Below, one piece after another: positions 1 to 8,840 of a stretch of DNA of 64,000 nucleotides. This DNA comes from Reichenbachiella faecimaris (lineage in GTDB: Bacteria; Bacteroidota; Bacteroidia; Cytophagales; Cyclobacteriaceae). Both the position numbers and the translations under genes were made by a program. Each line of letters starts with the position of its first letter. The stretch's first letter is position 1. The DNA lies in contig NZ_FWYF01000002.1 in the NCBI RefSeq assembly GCF_900176375.1, forward strand, positions 284,161 to 348,160, read 5' to 3'. Under the pieces are notes generated by a model. The model saw nothing but the letters and a program-made list of their open reading frames with translations. It made no database searches and was not told the DNA's origin.

Positions 1-177
1 CCCATCCAAATAGTAGTAATAAAAAAGCATGCCCAATAGCATGCCACAGCAGATTTTGAAAAGTAAAGCAGGCCAAAAGTACCTCCTCAACACACCAGTG
101 CGATACTTACGAAAGTACAAATAGGCGATACCCACTAGCAGGGCAATATTGATGATATAAACAAGGATTATGGACAA
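1..177 (-). CDS. polytopic membrane protein, N-terminal part, cut by window edge
   Basis: An open frame runs off the left edge. It begins at a TTG (177-175) two codons after the stop of the DUF2851 gene, in the same frame, and the first in-frame ATG is only about 40 residues later. The visible 59 residues hold a hydrophobic segment (SIILVYIINIALLVGIAYLY), a basic loop (FRKYRTGVLRR), then FWPALLFKICCGMLLGMLFY and a Tyr-rich stretch. This is the pattern of the first two membrane segments of an inner-membrane protein with its loop in the cytoplasm. The close spacing suggests cotranscription with the DUF2851 gene. I do not recognise the family and the C-terminus is outside the window. TTG as start is an inference. 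Confidence 0.55.
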   Translation of the reverse strand, partial: MSIILVYIINIALLVGIAYLYFRKYRTGVLRRYFWPALLFKICCGMLLGMLFYYYYLDG

Positions 178-180
178 GAG

Positions 181-1455
181 CTAACTATTAATCAAGTTGA
201 CCCCAATTTTACAGGATAGACACTTCTTTTTCAAACAAAAATCATTTCTAAGCCCAATCAGTGACTGACTATCAAACGCATCTTTAGCCTTTAGGCCAAA
301 ACCTTCCCACATGCCTATAATATGGTTCTTTTCGGGTTTAATACTTTGTAAGAGATGGACGGCTTTAGCCATGCATTGTTCATCAGCTGTGTACTGAGCA
401 TACGCAGCCAACAATGGTGCAACTGTATTAATCAAAACGAGATCAATACTAGACTTGCCCATAGACCTAGCTGGACGCTTGCCTTCTTTACCAAAATCAT
501 AGTGCTGCTGCCAATAAGGTGAGACCTCAAAATCGAACAAAGCTAATAGCTCTTTATGATCTTGGTAATGAATAAACTGATCAAAACATTTTACATTCTT
601 TGCAAGAAAAGCTGAAAACTGTGCTAAACGGACAGTTGGGAAATTGCCCGGCCGGAGTCGTAAAAATTTCCATTCTGCCTTCAGCAATTCTAAACCTTGC
701 AGCTTATACTTCTTAGATAAAAAATCAAACTCCTTTTTTAGCTGTAAACTATAATCATCTATTCCTCTTTGTAGAAAACCAGCCATACCATATACAAGAG
801 ATTCTACTTGCTCTGGTTTTCCAGCATGTTTGATCAATGTTTTATGATGGAGTGACTGAGCCAACTTCAGGAATGGCTCCTCATTGGTCTTAAAACCAAA
901 ATTCTTGGCCAACAGTTGATAAGTGGTCTCCTCCCAGTCGCCCTTATTTTTTTCCATCAGGTGGAGAATCATTTCGGACTTTTGCTTCAGTCTCATCACA
1001 CCCACCTGATCTAGCATGGAGGTTTTGTCGATATCTTTGACGTCATCCAGCTGCGTAGAACAAGGAATTTTTTCCGGGCTTTTGATTAGTTGATTACATC
1101 TTTTTAACAATTCTGGTTTGATACGATCTTGTAGCTCTAACACTGGAAGTGTTTGTCCATTTTTCATTTTTACCTCCGCATCGTGCTCCCAAACTACATG
1201 CAAAACCACATTATTGTAAGCTTCGTCAAGTTGATGCTTGTGCCGCTCCCAATCAGAAGATTTGAGGTGGAGCTCGATATGTCCGTACCAGGTGATTTCT
1301 CCTATCAGCAATTTTGCATTTAGAAAGTCTGGGCCGGCATCCGTATTATAATTGCCGATTGCATAGACTTGAATTGCCTGACCATCAGAAGTGGTCAACT
1401 GTACGTTTTTGAATTTTTGAAATTGCCAGATGAAGTGTAGAAACGATTCGCGCAC
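181..1455 (-). CDS. DUF2851 family protein
   Basis: The 424-residue protein matches the DUF2851 family common in Bacteroidota. Typical features are the N-terminal WQFQKF region, the GNYNTDAGPDFLNAKLLIG segment, the WYGHIELHLKSSDW motif and VVLHVVWEHD near residues 80-95, and a Cys cluster at the very C-terminus (CLKKKCLSCKIG). That cluster could bind a metal, which is inference. There is no signal peptide or membrane segment, so it is probably cytoplasmic. The function of the family is not established. It is followed two codons later by a membrane protein in the same direction. The ATG at 1455 gives a normal family length. Confidence 0.85.
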   Translation of the reverse strand: MRESFLHFIWQFQKFKNVQLTTSDGQAIQVYAIGNYNTDAGPDFLNAKLLIGEITWYGHIELHLKSSDWERHKHQLDEAYNNVVLHVVWEHDAEVKMKNGQTLPVLELQDRIKPELLKRCNQLIKSPEKIPCSTQLDDVKDIDKTSMLDQVGVMRLKQKSEMILHLMEKNKGDWEETTYQLLAKNFGFKTNEEPFLKLAQSLHHKTLIKHAGKPEQVESLVYGMAGFLQRGIDDYSLQLKKEFDFLSKKYKLQGLELLKAEWKFLRLRPGNFPTVRLAQFSAFLAKNVKCFDQFIHYQDHKELLALFDFEVSPYWQQHYDFGKEGKRPARSMGKSSIDLVLINTVAPLLAAYAQYTADEQCMAKAVHLLQSIKPEKNHIIGMWEGFGLKAKDAFDSQSLIGLRNDFCLKKKCLSCKIGVNLINS

Positions 1456-1529
1456 AGGTTTTGATCTTGGTTGGTTAGAATTATTACAGCGCAGTATCTA
1501 ATTTAAGGCTTGATTGGGTTAACTCAAAA

Positions 1530-2111
1530 TCAGGTCAATCCAAGTTTTTGTTTGAATGAAGCATCTCCCAAATCAAAATCTTCCATTTTCTGTAGCAAGC
1601 CTTGCACTGTGCTGTCTGTTACAAACAGGTTTAGATTAGAAAATTTGACAAACCCCTCCTGATGCATATGATTAAATAATGCCAACAGCTGGTCATAAAA
1701 CCCATTGATATTCAAAATACCAATTGGCTTTTTTACCAAACCCAGCTGAGCCCAAGTTAGTATTTCTGCCAATTCTTCGAGCGTACCAAAACCACCTGGC
1801 AAGGCAATGAAACCATCAGAATTTTCAACCATAGCAGTCTTTCTTTCGTGCATATTTTTTGTTTGTATCAATTCCGTAACATCTGTATTGGTAATTTCAA
1901 CCTGATCCAAAAACTCAGGTATGATACCCGTGACTGATCCACCATTGCTCAAACAAGCCTGTGCTACTGCACCCATGATTCCGATCCTGGCACCACCATA
2001 AACCAGTCGAATCTCTCTGTCTGCCAGAGCTTTCCCTAAATCAATGGCCGCTTCCGCATAAATAACATCTTTGCCCAATGAAGACCCACAATACACACAA
2101 ATACTTTTCAT
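1530..2111 (-). CDS. LOG family protein (TIGR00730), putative nucleoside 5'-monophosphate phosphoribohydrolase
   Basis: This 193-residue Rossmann-fold protein has the two family signatures: MHERK at residues 87-91 and PGGFGTLEE at 105-113. Together they form the nucleotide-binding and catalytic site of LOG-type enzymes, which hydrolyse a nucleoside monophosphate such as AMP or a cytokinin ribotide to free base and ribose 5-phosphate. The N-terminal SICVYCGSS strand-turn is also typical. It is cytoplasmic and full length. In bacteria without cytokinin signalling the physiological substrate is uncertain. It lies 74 bp upstream of the DUF2851 gene in the same direction and may be cotranscribed. 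Confidence 0.9.
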   Translation of the reverse strand: MKSICVYCGSSLGKDVIYAEAAIDLGKALADREIRLVYGGARIGIMGAVAQACLSNGGSVTGIIPEFLDQVEITNTDVTELIQTKNMHERKTAMVENSDGFIALPGGFGTLEELAEILTWAQLGLVKKPIGILNINGFYDQLLALFNHMHQEGFVKFSNLNLFVTDSTVQGLLQKMEDFDLGDASFKQKLGLT

Positions 2112-2202
2112 CTAACTAATATAGTAGTTGGATGAGAATTTTTCCCACTCCTGATAGATATCATTTCGTTTGTCCTCTTTTCATAAAAGGTTGGACGTGT
2201 GA

Positions 2203-4026
2203 TTGGATAAAGATAAATTTGCGCAAAATTTAACAGCAATGGCCAAAGAAAAAATCAAAGCAGAAGAGAAGCGGGCACTCAACAAGGAGAATTTTGGTAA
2301 GCTCTATGGCATATTCAAATATTTACTTCCTTACAAAGCCAAATTTGTGATCGGATTAATTTTTTTAGTGCTGGGAAGTTTTTTGCTTTTGGCATTTCCT
2401 TTTATTGCTGGCAAACTCATTGACGTGGCTTCTGGCGAAGGCACCTGGTTGCTTAGCGACATCAATAGCATAGCGCTAAGTTTGGTTGTTATTCTCTTTT
2501 TGCAAGGTATCATTTCGTTCTTTCGAGTTTATCTGTTTGCTCAAGTAAGTGAAAATGCTATGGCTGATGTTAGGTTTGATCTTTATAAGAAATTACTCTA
2601 TCTGCCCATCACTTTCTATGACCAACATCGCACGGGTGATTTGATGAGCAGAATGTCTTCAGACGTGACGCTACTTCAAACCACATTTTCTACCACACTA
2701 GCTGAGGTGATTCGACAAGTCGTTACACTGGTAGCGGGTATCGTAATCATCTTTGTTATTACCCCTGCGCTAAGTACATTCATGATCATGACACTGCCAA
2801 TTATCATTGTTGCAGCCATGATTTTTGGTAAAAAAATCCGCAGACTGTCGCGTCAGTCACAAGACGAACTGGCAAATTCATCAACCATTGTAGAAGAAAC
2901 ATTACAATCTATAATAGCTGTAAAATCGTTCACCAATGAATGGTTTGAGAAAGCCAGATACAAAAAATCTCTCACTCAAGTGGTGTCGCTGGCATTAAAA
3001 ACTGCCACGTTCAGAGCTGGGTTTATCTCATTCATCATTTTTGCGCTATTTGGCGGGATGGTCGCTATCCTCTGGTACGGCGCCGTTCTCCTGCAAAGTG
3101 GAGAAATGACGCTTGGAGATCTAACCTCTTTTGCCTTTTACACGGCTTTTATTGGTGGTTCCATTGCTGGAATCGGAGATTTGTTCGGGCAAGTTCAAAG
3201 AGCCATTGGGGCATCAGAAAGAATTTTAGAAATCCACAATGAATCTTCAGAGCTAGAAGAAGTTTCAGAGGAAAACCTGATAAGATTTAAGGGAGAATTG
3301 TCCTTTGATGAAGTAGCATTTCAATACCCCAGCAGAAAAGACATGCCAGTGCTTTGTGGCTTATCCATGCAAGTGGATTCTGGTGAAAAAGTGGCTTTGG
3401 TAGGTAAAAGTGGTGCAGGCAAGTCCACTATTGCACACCTTCTTATGCGACTTTATGACGGATTTGGCGGAAGCATCAAAGTAGATGGTCAAGAGATTCA
3501 ATCCTATGACTTATCAGCCTTTAGAAAGAATATAGGGATTGTTCCTCAAGAAGTGATCCTTTTTGGCGGTACGATTAGAGAAAACATTGCCTATGGCAAA
3601 CCGAATGCTACTGAAGAAGAAATCGAGGCTGCTGCTCAAAAAGCACATGCGCTTGAATTTATCAAGTCATTCCCAGAAGGGCTGGATACATTAGTAGGAG
3701 AAAGAGGCGTCAAGCTTTCTGGTGGACAGCGTCAACGGATTGCCATAGCTCGTACGATTTTGAAAGATCCAGCTATTTTGATCCTAGATGAGGCTACTAG
3801 CTCACTAGATGCTGAATCTGAGCAGCAGGTGCAGTTGGCACTTAATGAATTGATGAAAGGTAGAACTACACTCATCATTGCGCACAGATTAGCGACCATA
3901 AAAGAGGTGGATAGAATCTACGTGGTCGAAAACGGAAAGATCAAAGAATCTGGTGCACACAACGAATTAATAGGTGATGTCAATGGCACTTATCACCATT
4001 TGGTCAACTTGCAATTAGTCAATTAA
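2203..4026 (+). CDS. ABC exporter, fused permease and ATPase (MsbA/ABCB-like)
   Basis: A 607-residue half-transporter. An N-terminal ABC transmembrane domain (about residues 35-330, six hydrophobic segments) is followed by a nucleotide-binding domain. Walker A is GKSGAGKST at 401-409, the ABC signature LSGGQ at 505-509, Walker B ILILDEATSS at about 525-534, and the H-loop IIAHRL follows. Such proteins work as homodimers in the inner membrane and export lipids, peptides or drugs, and the substrate cannot be read from sequence. The frame opens with a TTG at 2203. An ATG at 2239 (MAKEKIKAEEK) is an equally good start and would trim 12 residues. A second protein of this class lies at 56049-57821. 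Confidence 0.93.
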   Translation: MDKDKFAQNLTAMAKEKIKAEEKRALNKENFGKLYGIFKYLLPYKAKFVIGLIFLVLGSFLLLAFPFIAGKLIDVASGEGTWLLSDINSIALSLVVILFLQGIISFFRVYLFAQVSENAMADVRFDLYKKLLYLPITFYDQHRTGDLMSRMSSDVTLLQTTFSTTLAEVIRQVVTLVAGIVIIFVITPALSTFMIMTLPIIIVAAMIFGKKIRRLSRQSQDELANSSTIVEETLQSIIAVKSFTNEWFEKARYKKSLTQVVSLALKTATFRAGFISFIIFALFGGMVAILWYGAVLLQSGEMTLGDLTSFAFYTAFIGGSIAGIGDLFGQVQRAIGASERILEIHNESSELEEVSEENLIRFKGELSFDEVAFQYPSRKDMPVLCGLSMQVDSGEKVALVGKSGAGKSTIAHLLMRLYDGFGGSIKVDGQEIQSYDLSAFRKNIGIVPQEVILFGGTIRENIAYGKPNATEEEIEAAAQKAHALEFIKSFPEGLDTLVGERGVKLSGGQRQRIAIARTILKDPAILILDEATSSLDAESEQQVQLALNELMKGRTTLIIAHRLATIKEVDRIYVVENGKIKESGAHNELIGDVNGTYHHLVNLQLVN

Positions 4027-4050
4027 GTACAGTAATCAGTAATAAATTTT

Positions 4051-4110
4051 ATTATCTCCCTGATAATCATTTCCTTTGCGCCTTGTTAATTGAAATTATC
4101 AATTAACAAG
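4051..4110 (+). promoter_or_regulatory. two dyads in the leader of the TerC-family gene
   Basis: Two perfect inverted repeats occupy the 113-bp gap before the TerC gene. The first is ATTATC (4051-4056), a 5-nt spacer, then GATAAT (4062-4067). The second is much stronger: CTTGTTAATTGA (4082-4093), loop AATTA, TCAATTAACAAG (4099-4110), 12 bp with no mismatch. No T-run follows the second hairpin on the plus strand, so it is not a typical terminator for the ABC gene. It ends 29 nt before the ATG at 4140, which fits an operator or a 5'-UTR hairpin. TerC/Alx genes elsewhere are often riboswitch-controlled (yybP-ykoY), but I see no match to that structure here. Confidence 0.5.
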
Positions 4111-4139
4111 AGTAAAAAACCACCAAGATAAACATATCC

Positions 4140-5156
4140 ATGATTCTCAATTTGTTTTCGGGCACTAACGAAGGCCTGCTGTTCGGCGTCTTCGGAATTG
4201 TGATCATTCTCTTTCTTGCCATTGATCTAGGCCTTGTGCATAAAGGACCTGCCAAGATCACTCAGAAAGATGCGTTGTTGCAGACCATATTTTGGGTCAT
4301 AGTTTCATGTATTTTCGGTGGTCTCATCTACTTTTTTGGTGGTGGTGCAGACGACGCACTAGAGTACTTCTCAGCCTACGTTACCGAAAAGGCACTTTCT
4401 GTCGATAATATATTCGTAATCCTTTTGATTTTAAGATATTTCAAGATCAAAGATGAATACTATCACGACATTTTATTTTGGGGTATTTTAGGTGCCATTA
4501 TTTTTAGGGCCATATTTATATTCTTAGGCGCATTGCTTATTGGTGAGTTTCATTGGATACTATACATATTCGGAGTGTTCTTAGTTTACTCAGGTATCAA
4601 AATCTTCAATGAGGATGATGATATGGAAATAGAACCGGAAAAAAATATACTCACCAGATGGGCAAAAAAAATACTTCCGATCTCTACTGATGACAGAGGT
4701 GGGCGATTTGCTTTTGTTGAAAAAGGCAAACTTTGGTTTACCCCACTATTTCTTGTCATCCTATTGATTGAGTCTACTGACTTAATATTTGCTGTAGACT
4801 CTATCCCTGCCGCTTTTGCGATTACTCAAAACGAGTTTGTTATCTACACCTCGAATATTTTTGCTGTGATGGGTCTACGTGCTATGTTCTTCTTATTGGC
4901 CAATATTTTAGATCGTTTCTACCTATTGCAAAAGGGGCTTTCTATTGTGCTCATCTTTATAGGTGTAAAAATGCTCATGGAAATGAGTATCGTTCAACAA
5001 GGCTTTCAAATGGCTTTTGGCATCGAACACGCACATATTCCAATCATTTGGTCATTTATTGTGATCATGGTCGCCCTTACTTTATCCATCATACTTTCCA
5101 TTATGTTTCCTCAAGAAGAAGAAATCGTTGAACCTGTGGAAACCACAAAAAATTAA
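4140..5156 (+). CDS. TerC/Alx family integral membrane protein
   Basis: A 338-residue polytopic inner-membrane protein. Two conserved family blocks carry acidic residues inside membrane helices: TEKALSVDNIFVILLILRYF (about residues 80-100) and ESTDLIFAVDSIPAAF (about 208-225). About eight or nine hydrophobic segments are visible, with a charged cytoplasmic loop (DDDMEIEPEK) in the middle. Members of this family are implicated in manganese efflux or metal loading of exported proteins, and older annotation links them to tellurium resistance. There are no other ter genes nearby, so metal homeostasis is the likelier role. The ATG at 4140 follows the dyads at 4051-4110. Confidence 0.9.
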   Translation: MILNLFSGTNEGLLFGVFGIVIILFLAIDLGLVHKGPAKITQKDALLQTIFWVIVSCIFGGLIYFFGGGADDALEYFSAYVTEKALSVDNIFVILLILRYFKIKDEYYHDILFWGILGAIIFRAIFIFLGALLIGEFHWILYIFGVFLVYSGIKIFNEDDDMEIEPEKNILTRWAKKILPISTDDRGGRFAFVEKGKLWFTPLFLVILLIESTDLIFAVDSIPAAFAITQNEFVIYTSNIFAVMGLRAMFFLLANILDRFYLLQKGLSIVLIFIGVKMLMEMSIVQQGFQMAFGIEHAHIPIIWSFIVIMVALTLSIILSIMFPQEEEIVEPVETTKN

Positions 5157-5216
5157 TTGCCATAATCATTACTTTTGAGTTCTAATTTTCGTTAGCCACT
5201 TATAAAAGTTAATGCT

Positions 5217-5702
5217 ATGTACATTCCATTTGATGAAATGGTTGATACCTCAAGGGTTTGGATTTATCAAGCCAACAGACACTTGTCATCCTCAGACCAG
5301 GCACTTATTGATATAAGGTGTAATGCTTTTTTACAGCAATGGGCTGCTCATGGACAATCTTTGAAAAGTTCCTTTCAGGTCATTCATGATAAATTTTTGA
5401 TTATCAGTGTTGATGAGTCCTTTAATCAGGCGAGTGGCTGTTCTATAGATGCTTCTGTTGCCTTGATCAAAAACCTAGAACAAGAACTTGACATCAATTT
5501 CTTTGATCGAACACAGGTTTGTTTTTTGATAAACGATGAAATTGTGGAAATACCTATGACTAAAATCAAGTCACAAGTAGAAAGTGGCACCATCCAATCA
5601 GATACACTGACCTTCAATCACTTAGTCACAGACATCAAATCTTTCAACACAGACTGGAAAGTAGCAGCAAAAAACAGTTGGTTGAAACGCTATTTCCAGT
5701 AA
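5217..5702 (+). CDS. conserved hypothetical protein of Cytophagales
   Basis: A 161-residue soluble protein without signal peptide or membrane segment. I recognise the type: similar Bacteroidota proteins are often annotated 'ABC transporter ATPase', but this sequence has no Walker A, signature or Walker B motif, so that name is not supported. Visible features are an N-terminal MYIPFDEMVDTSRVWIYQ block, a predicted beta-rich middle, and a C-terminal WKVAAKNSWLKRYF. It lies 60 bp after the TerC gene in the same direction. A TACTTTTG box at 5170-5177 resembles the -7 element of Bacteroidota promoters, but without a well-placed -33. Function unknown. Confidence 0.8.
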   Translation: MYIPFDEMVDTSRVWIYQANRHLSSSDQALIDIRCNAFLQQWAAHGQSLKSSFQVIHDKFLIISVDESFNQASGCSIDASVALIKNLEQELDINFFDRTQVCFLINDEIVEIPMTKIKSQVESGTIQSDTLTFNHLVTDIKSFNTDWKVAAKNSWLKRYFQ

Positions 5703-5746
5703 GGGACGTATATTAGGAATGTGTTTTATCTTTAGATAAATAATAA

Positions 5747-7744
5747 ATGGATGCTATGACCCAGCTAAGTAAATTTTTCAGCTTCTTTCTTATCACGGCA
5801 CTTGTTTCTTGCAGTGCCTCCAAAAAAGCTAACAAAAGCTTTGAGGCTGGGGAATATAGTGATGCGATCTATCAGTATGAGAAATCCCTAAAACCTGGCG
5901 ATCCGGAGTCCAATTTTCAACTGGCTGAAGCCTATCGAAAATCCAATAGAATCCAAGAGGCAGAGCCTTATTACCTAGCGGCAGTAGATGCAGGCATTGA
6001 TAATGAAAGTGCTTATTATTATTATGCTGTAGCCCTAAAAGCTAATGATGATCTTAAAAGGGCAAACAAAGTGCTCGAAGACTATTTAAAAAAAGGTCAA
6101 GATGATGCCATAATGGCTTTAGCAGAGAGAGAACTAAACAACCTCGATAAACTACCCGAAATTGAAACTCGAGTCAATTATTTCAGAGTAAAGAACCTTG
6201 AAGCAATCAATACTGAATTTGCAGAATATTCCCCCTTCTACCATGCTGGCAAACTCTACTTCACCTCCAACAGACATGGCGGTAAAATATATAAGGGGAC
6301 AGGCACGCCATTTACGGATATTTATGTAGTCAATACACGTGGGGCAAATGTAGACCTGGCTACTCTTGAAGAATTGAGTCCTGTCGTCAACGAGCCCAAC
6401 GTAAACCTTGGATCTATTACCATTTCTGGAGATGGTAATACCATCATCTTCGCAAAAGGTAATTCAGGAAAATCTACAGGAGCAAGCGAAGTCAACTTGT
6501 ATTTTACGCGCTATAGAAATGGTAATTGGCAGACTCCTCGTCCATTGAGCGTCAATGGACAAGACACATGGGATTCAACACCTGCGATAAGCCCTGACGG
6601 AAAGACACTCTATTTTTCCTCCAACCGAGAAGGCGGATTCGGCGGGTTAGATATCTATACAGCCTCCCTCAATCGACGAGGAAGATGGGTAGATGTAAGA
6701 AATATGGGTGAAAATATCAATACGCCTGGAAACGAAATATTTCCTTATGCTGGAGGTACAGGCAAACTATATTTCTCATCAGATGGATGGCCTGGATTTG
6801 GTGGCCTTGACATCTTTGAAGCGACAAGAGCCGGCGGTCAAGTAAAACTGGAAAATTTAGGTGCTCCCATCAACTCTAATGCTGATGATTTTGGTCTATA
6901 CCTTTTCAATCCTTCCAGAGGATTTTTCACATCAAACAGAAAAGGGGGCAAAGGTGATGATGATATTTACACCTTCGTAAACGACGACCCCGAACTTCGT
7001 ATTGTAAACTACTGGCTATCTGGCACTACACTGACACGTGATGAGAATAACGAACTAGTACCACTCTCCAATACCAAAGTGGTACTTCGAGATATGAAAG
7101 ATAATATCATTGATGAAAAATTTACTCAGGTAGATGGTAAATACAGATTCAGGGTTTACTCTGAAGAAGAGTACAATTTGGTTGCAGAAAAAGAAGAATA
7201 CTTTACTACTCGAATTGATTTCTCCACGATAGGAAAATCAGCAGATAAAGCCTCTCTTGAAAAGATGATTACCAATGTTGAATTTGAAGTAGACCTTCCG
7301 CTGGATCAAATTGTAGTTGACAAACCAATCGTGCTTAATAATATCTACTATGACCTAAACAAAGCTGACATTAAACCAGAAGCAGCAGAAGAACTTGACA
7401 AGTTGGTGACATTGATGCAAGATAATCCTAGTATCAATATTGAATTAAGCTCTCATACGGATGTAAGATCGAGCCATGATTACAATATGAATCTGTCTCA
7501 AAGAAGGGCTCAGAGCGCTGTGAATTACATTGCCTCACAAGGCATTGAGGGTCGGAGAATGATTGCAAAAGGGTATGGAGAAACCAAACTAATCATCCAG
7601 AACGCCACTACAGAAAAGCAACATCAGGTAAACAGGCGCACAGAATTCAAGGTTACCAAGTACAATAAAAAGTTTGCGCAAAAGCACGCTGAGGATTATG
7701 ACGAATCCGATAGGTTTTTTGACGATGTTGAAGACTCACAGTAA
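5747..7744 (+). CDS. OmpA-family lipoprotein with TPR, beta-propeller and regulatory-like domains (PorE-like)
   Basis: A 665-residue outer-membrane lipoprotein. A signal peptide ends in the lipobox LVSC (Cys22). The order of domains is TPR helices (about 28-135), a PD40-type beta-propeller with repeated SPDGKTLYFSSNR-like blades (about 150-420), a carboxypeptidase-regulatory-like beta-sandwich (about 430-510) and a C-terminal OmpA peptidoglycan-binding domain (about 525-645, with SSHTDVRSSHDYN and LSQRRAQSAV). This is the architecture of PorE of Porphyromonas gingivalis, which ties the T9SS machinery to the cell wall. Related TPR/PD40/OmpA paralogues with other roles are numerous, so PorE identity is an inference. 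Either ATG at 5747 or 5756 could be the start. Confidence 0.85.
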   Translation: MDAMTQLSKFFSFFLITALVSCSASKKANKSFEAGEYSDAIYQYEKSLKPGDPESNFQLAEAYRKSNRIQEAEPYYLAAVDAGIDNESAYYYYAVALKANDDLKRANKVLEDYLKKGQDDAIMALAERELNNLDKLPEIETRVNYFRVKNLEAINTEFAEYSPFYHAGKLYFTSNRHGGKIYKGTGTPFTDIYVVNTRGANVDLATLEELSPVVNEPNVNLGSITISGDGNTIIFAKGNSGKSTGASEVNLYFTRYRNGNWQTPRPLSVNGQDTWDSTPAISPDGKTLYFSSNREGGFGGLDIYTASLNRRGRWVDVRNMGENINTPGNEIFPYAGGTGKLYFSSDGWPGFGGLDIFEATRAGGQVKLENLGAPINSNADDFGLYLFNPSRGFFTSNRKGGKGDDDIYTFVNDDPELRIVNYWLSGTTLTRDENNELVPLSNTKVVLRDMKDNIIDEKFTQVDGKYRFRVYSEEEYNLVAEKEEYFTTRIDFSTIGKSADKASLEKMITNVEFEVDLPLDQIVVDKPIVLNNIYYDLNKADIKPEAAEELDKLVTLMQDNPSINIELSSHTDVRSSHDYNMNLSQRRAQSAVNYIASQGIEGRRMIAKGYGETKLIIQNATTEKQHQVNRRTEFKVTKYNKKFAQKHAEDYDESDRFFDDVEDSQ

Positions 7745-8096
7745 TTACCAATTTTGTACTTAGGGGATTTACCTAACTATCTAGTCAAATCAACTCCCAC
7801 GTGCTGATTGCATAAAATATTGGATAAATATTTCGCCTTTTGCCCTATTTTTTTTGCCAATTCTGGTCATTATCGTACCTTTTAAGGAGAGAACTCAATT
7901 TTTAGGAGAATCCTGTATTCCATTTTTTTTGAAAACAGTTGATCTTTGATGTTGAATTCAATCATTATCAACCAGCTAAACACCAGAACTTGTTTGAGTT
8001 CACTTTCTTGTAAAGAATAAAAGTGGTTAGTGAATTTTTAAAATCCCAGAGTCTAACGACATCTGACAATGCGCTAAGTGCATAAATTTGCAAATT
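7745..8096. other. 352-bp gap between the PorE-like and SiaC-like genes
   Basis: No convincing gene on either strand. The stretch is AT-rich. It contains a perfect 7-bp dyad, AAATATT (7815-7821), loop GGATA, AATATTT (7827-7833), and a weaker TTAGG/CCTAA dyad just after the upstream stop. A T8 run near 7846-7853 and a second T-run near 7922-7930 are not preceded by strong hairpins. A TAAATTTG box (8083-8090), matching the Bacteroidota -7 consensus TAnnTTTG, lies only 6 nt before the next start codon, with no clear -33 element. Confidence 0.5.
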
Positions 8097-8522
8097 ATGA
8101 AAGGTTTTTTTATCAGGGCTACTAGAGTGACACCATCGATTTACTTCGATCCCATAAAAGGGTTGCTAGACATAAGAGGCAAATCCAGCCCTGAAAATCC
8201 ATTGGTCTTTTATAGATACATCAATGACTCCATAGACCATTTTGGAAAAACGGACAAGGCGGCCATCACACTCAATGCAGCTTTTGAATATTTCAATACG
8301 AGCTCATCCAAGTGTATCTATATAATTTTCAAAAAATTGAACGACCTCAAAATTGAGAGAGGTAAAGAAATCCACATCAACTGGTACTATGAGGAAGGTG
8401 ATGAAGACATGCTAGAAGCTGGCGAGGATTTGAGCTCCTTTTTTAATTACGAGTTTAACTATGTTGAAATTCCAGAGATAAAGATTCTGGGAGAGATGAA
8501 AGAAGAATCATCTGAGAATTAA
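8097..8522 (+). CDS. SiaC family regulatory phosphoprotein (DUF1987)
   Basis: The 141-residue protein matches the SiaC/DUF1987 family closely. It has the N-terminal ATRVTPSIYFDP, LDIRGKSSPENP, the EYFNTSSSKC block (residues 64-73) and INWYYEEGDEDMLEAGED (94-111). In Pseudomonas SiaC is phosphorylated on the Thr of the NTSSSK motif by SiaB, dephosphorylated by the phosphatase SiaA, and controls the diguanylate cyclase SiaD. The equivalent residue here is Thr68. No siaA, siaB or siaD homologue is next to it, so partners must be encoded elsewhere. A TTG three codons upstream is possible, but ATG at 8097 gives the expected N-terminus. Confidence 0.9.
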   Translation: MKGFFIRATRVTPSIYFDPIKGLLDIRGKSSPENPLVFYRYINDSIDHFGKTDKAAITLNAAFEYFNTSSSKCIYIIFKKLNDLKIERGKEIHINWYYEEGDEDMLEAGEDLSSFFNYEFNYVEIPEIKILGEMKEESSEN

Positions 8523-8548
8523 GGTCTCATTTTCATGATAAGAAATTT

Positions 8549-8580
8549 AAAATCTCACGGAAGCCGTGAGATTTTTTTGT
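8549..8580 (+). terminator. rho-independent terminator of the SiaC-family gene
   Basis: The stem AAAATCTCACGG (8549-8560), loop AAG and CCGTGAGATTTT (8564-8575) form a 12-bp perfect hairpin running into a T-tract (8572-8578). It begins 26 nt after the SiaC-family stop codon and is oriented for plus-strand transcription. Confidence 0.9.
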
Positions 8581-8840
8581 TTTAGAGCCTGTATTCATAC
8601 TTAATGCTAAAATCGAGCGCAAAAATTCAACCCTTCAATACCATTCGTTCATCGATCATCAGCTTTTAGTCATCTAAAAGATGAGCGCTTAAGCGTAAAT
8701 AATTGGTTTTAAGTATTGATAATAGAAACAAACTGACAAACTTTGTTTCGTATAATTGATTCTACTAATAATAATATTTATCAAAAATTACAGTTATATA
8801 AGTCAATTAAATATTTTAATAATCCTATAAGATTACAGCT
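8577..8840. other. structured, gene-poor stretch upstream of a small ORF
   Basis: No long reading frame. Two perfect dyads lie close together: CTTTTAG (8663-8669), loop TCAT, CTAAAAG (8674-8680), and the palindrome CGCTTAAGCG (8686-8695). A TATAATTG (8751-8758) is one mismatch from the TAnnTTTG box. The rest, up to 8840, is very AT-rich. The arrangement could be a small RNA or a long leader for the ORF at 8841, which is inference. Confidence 0.35.

Noticed and set aside
4140-5156. A tellurium-resistance cluster around the TerC gene
   Set aside because: No other ter genes are present. TerC-like proteins more often serve metal homeostasis.
5217-5702. Naming the 161-residue protein an ABC transporter ATPase, as related entries are called
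   Set aside because: There is no Walker A, signature or Walker B motif. The name appears to be a propagated misannotation.
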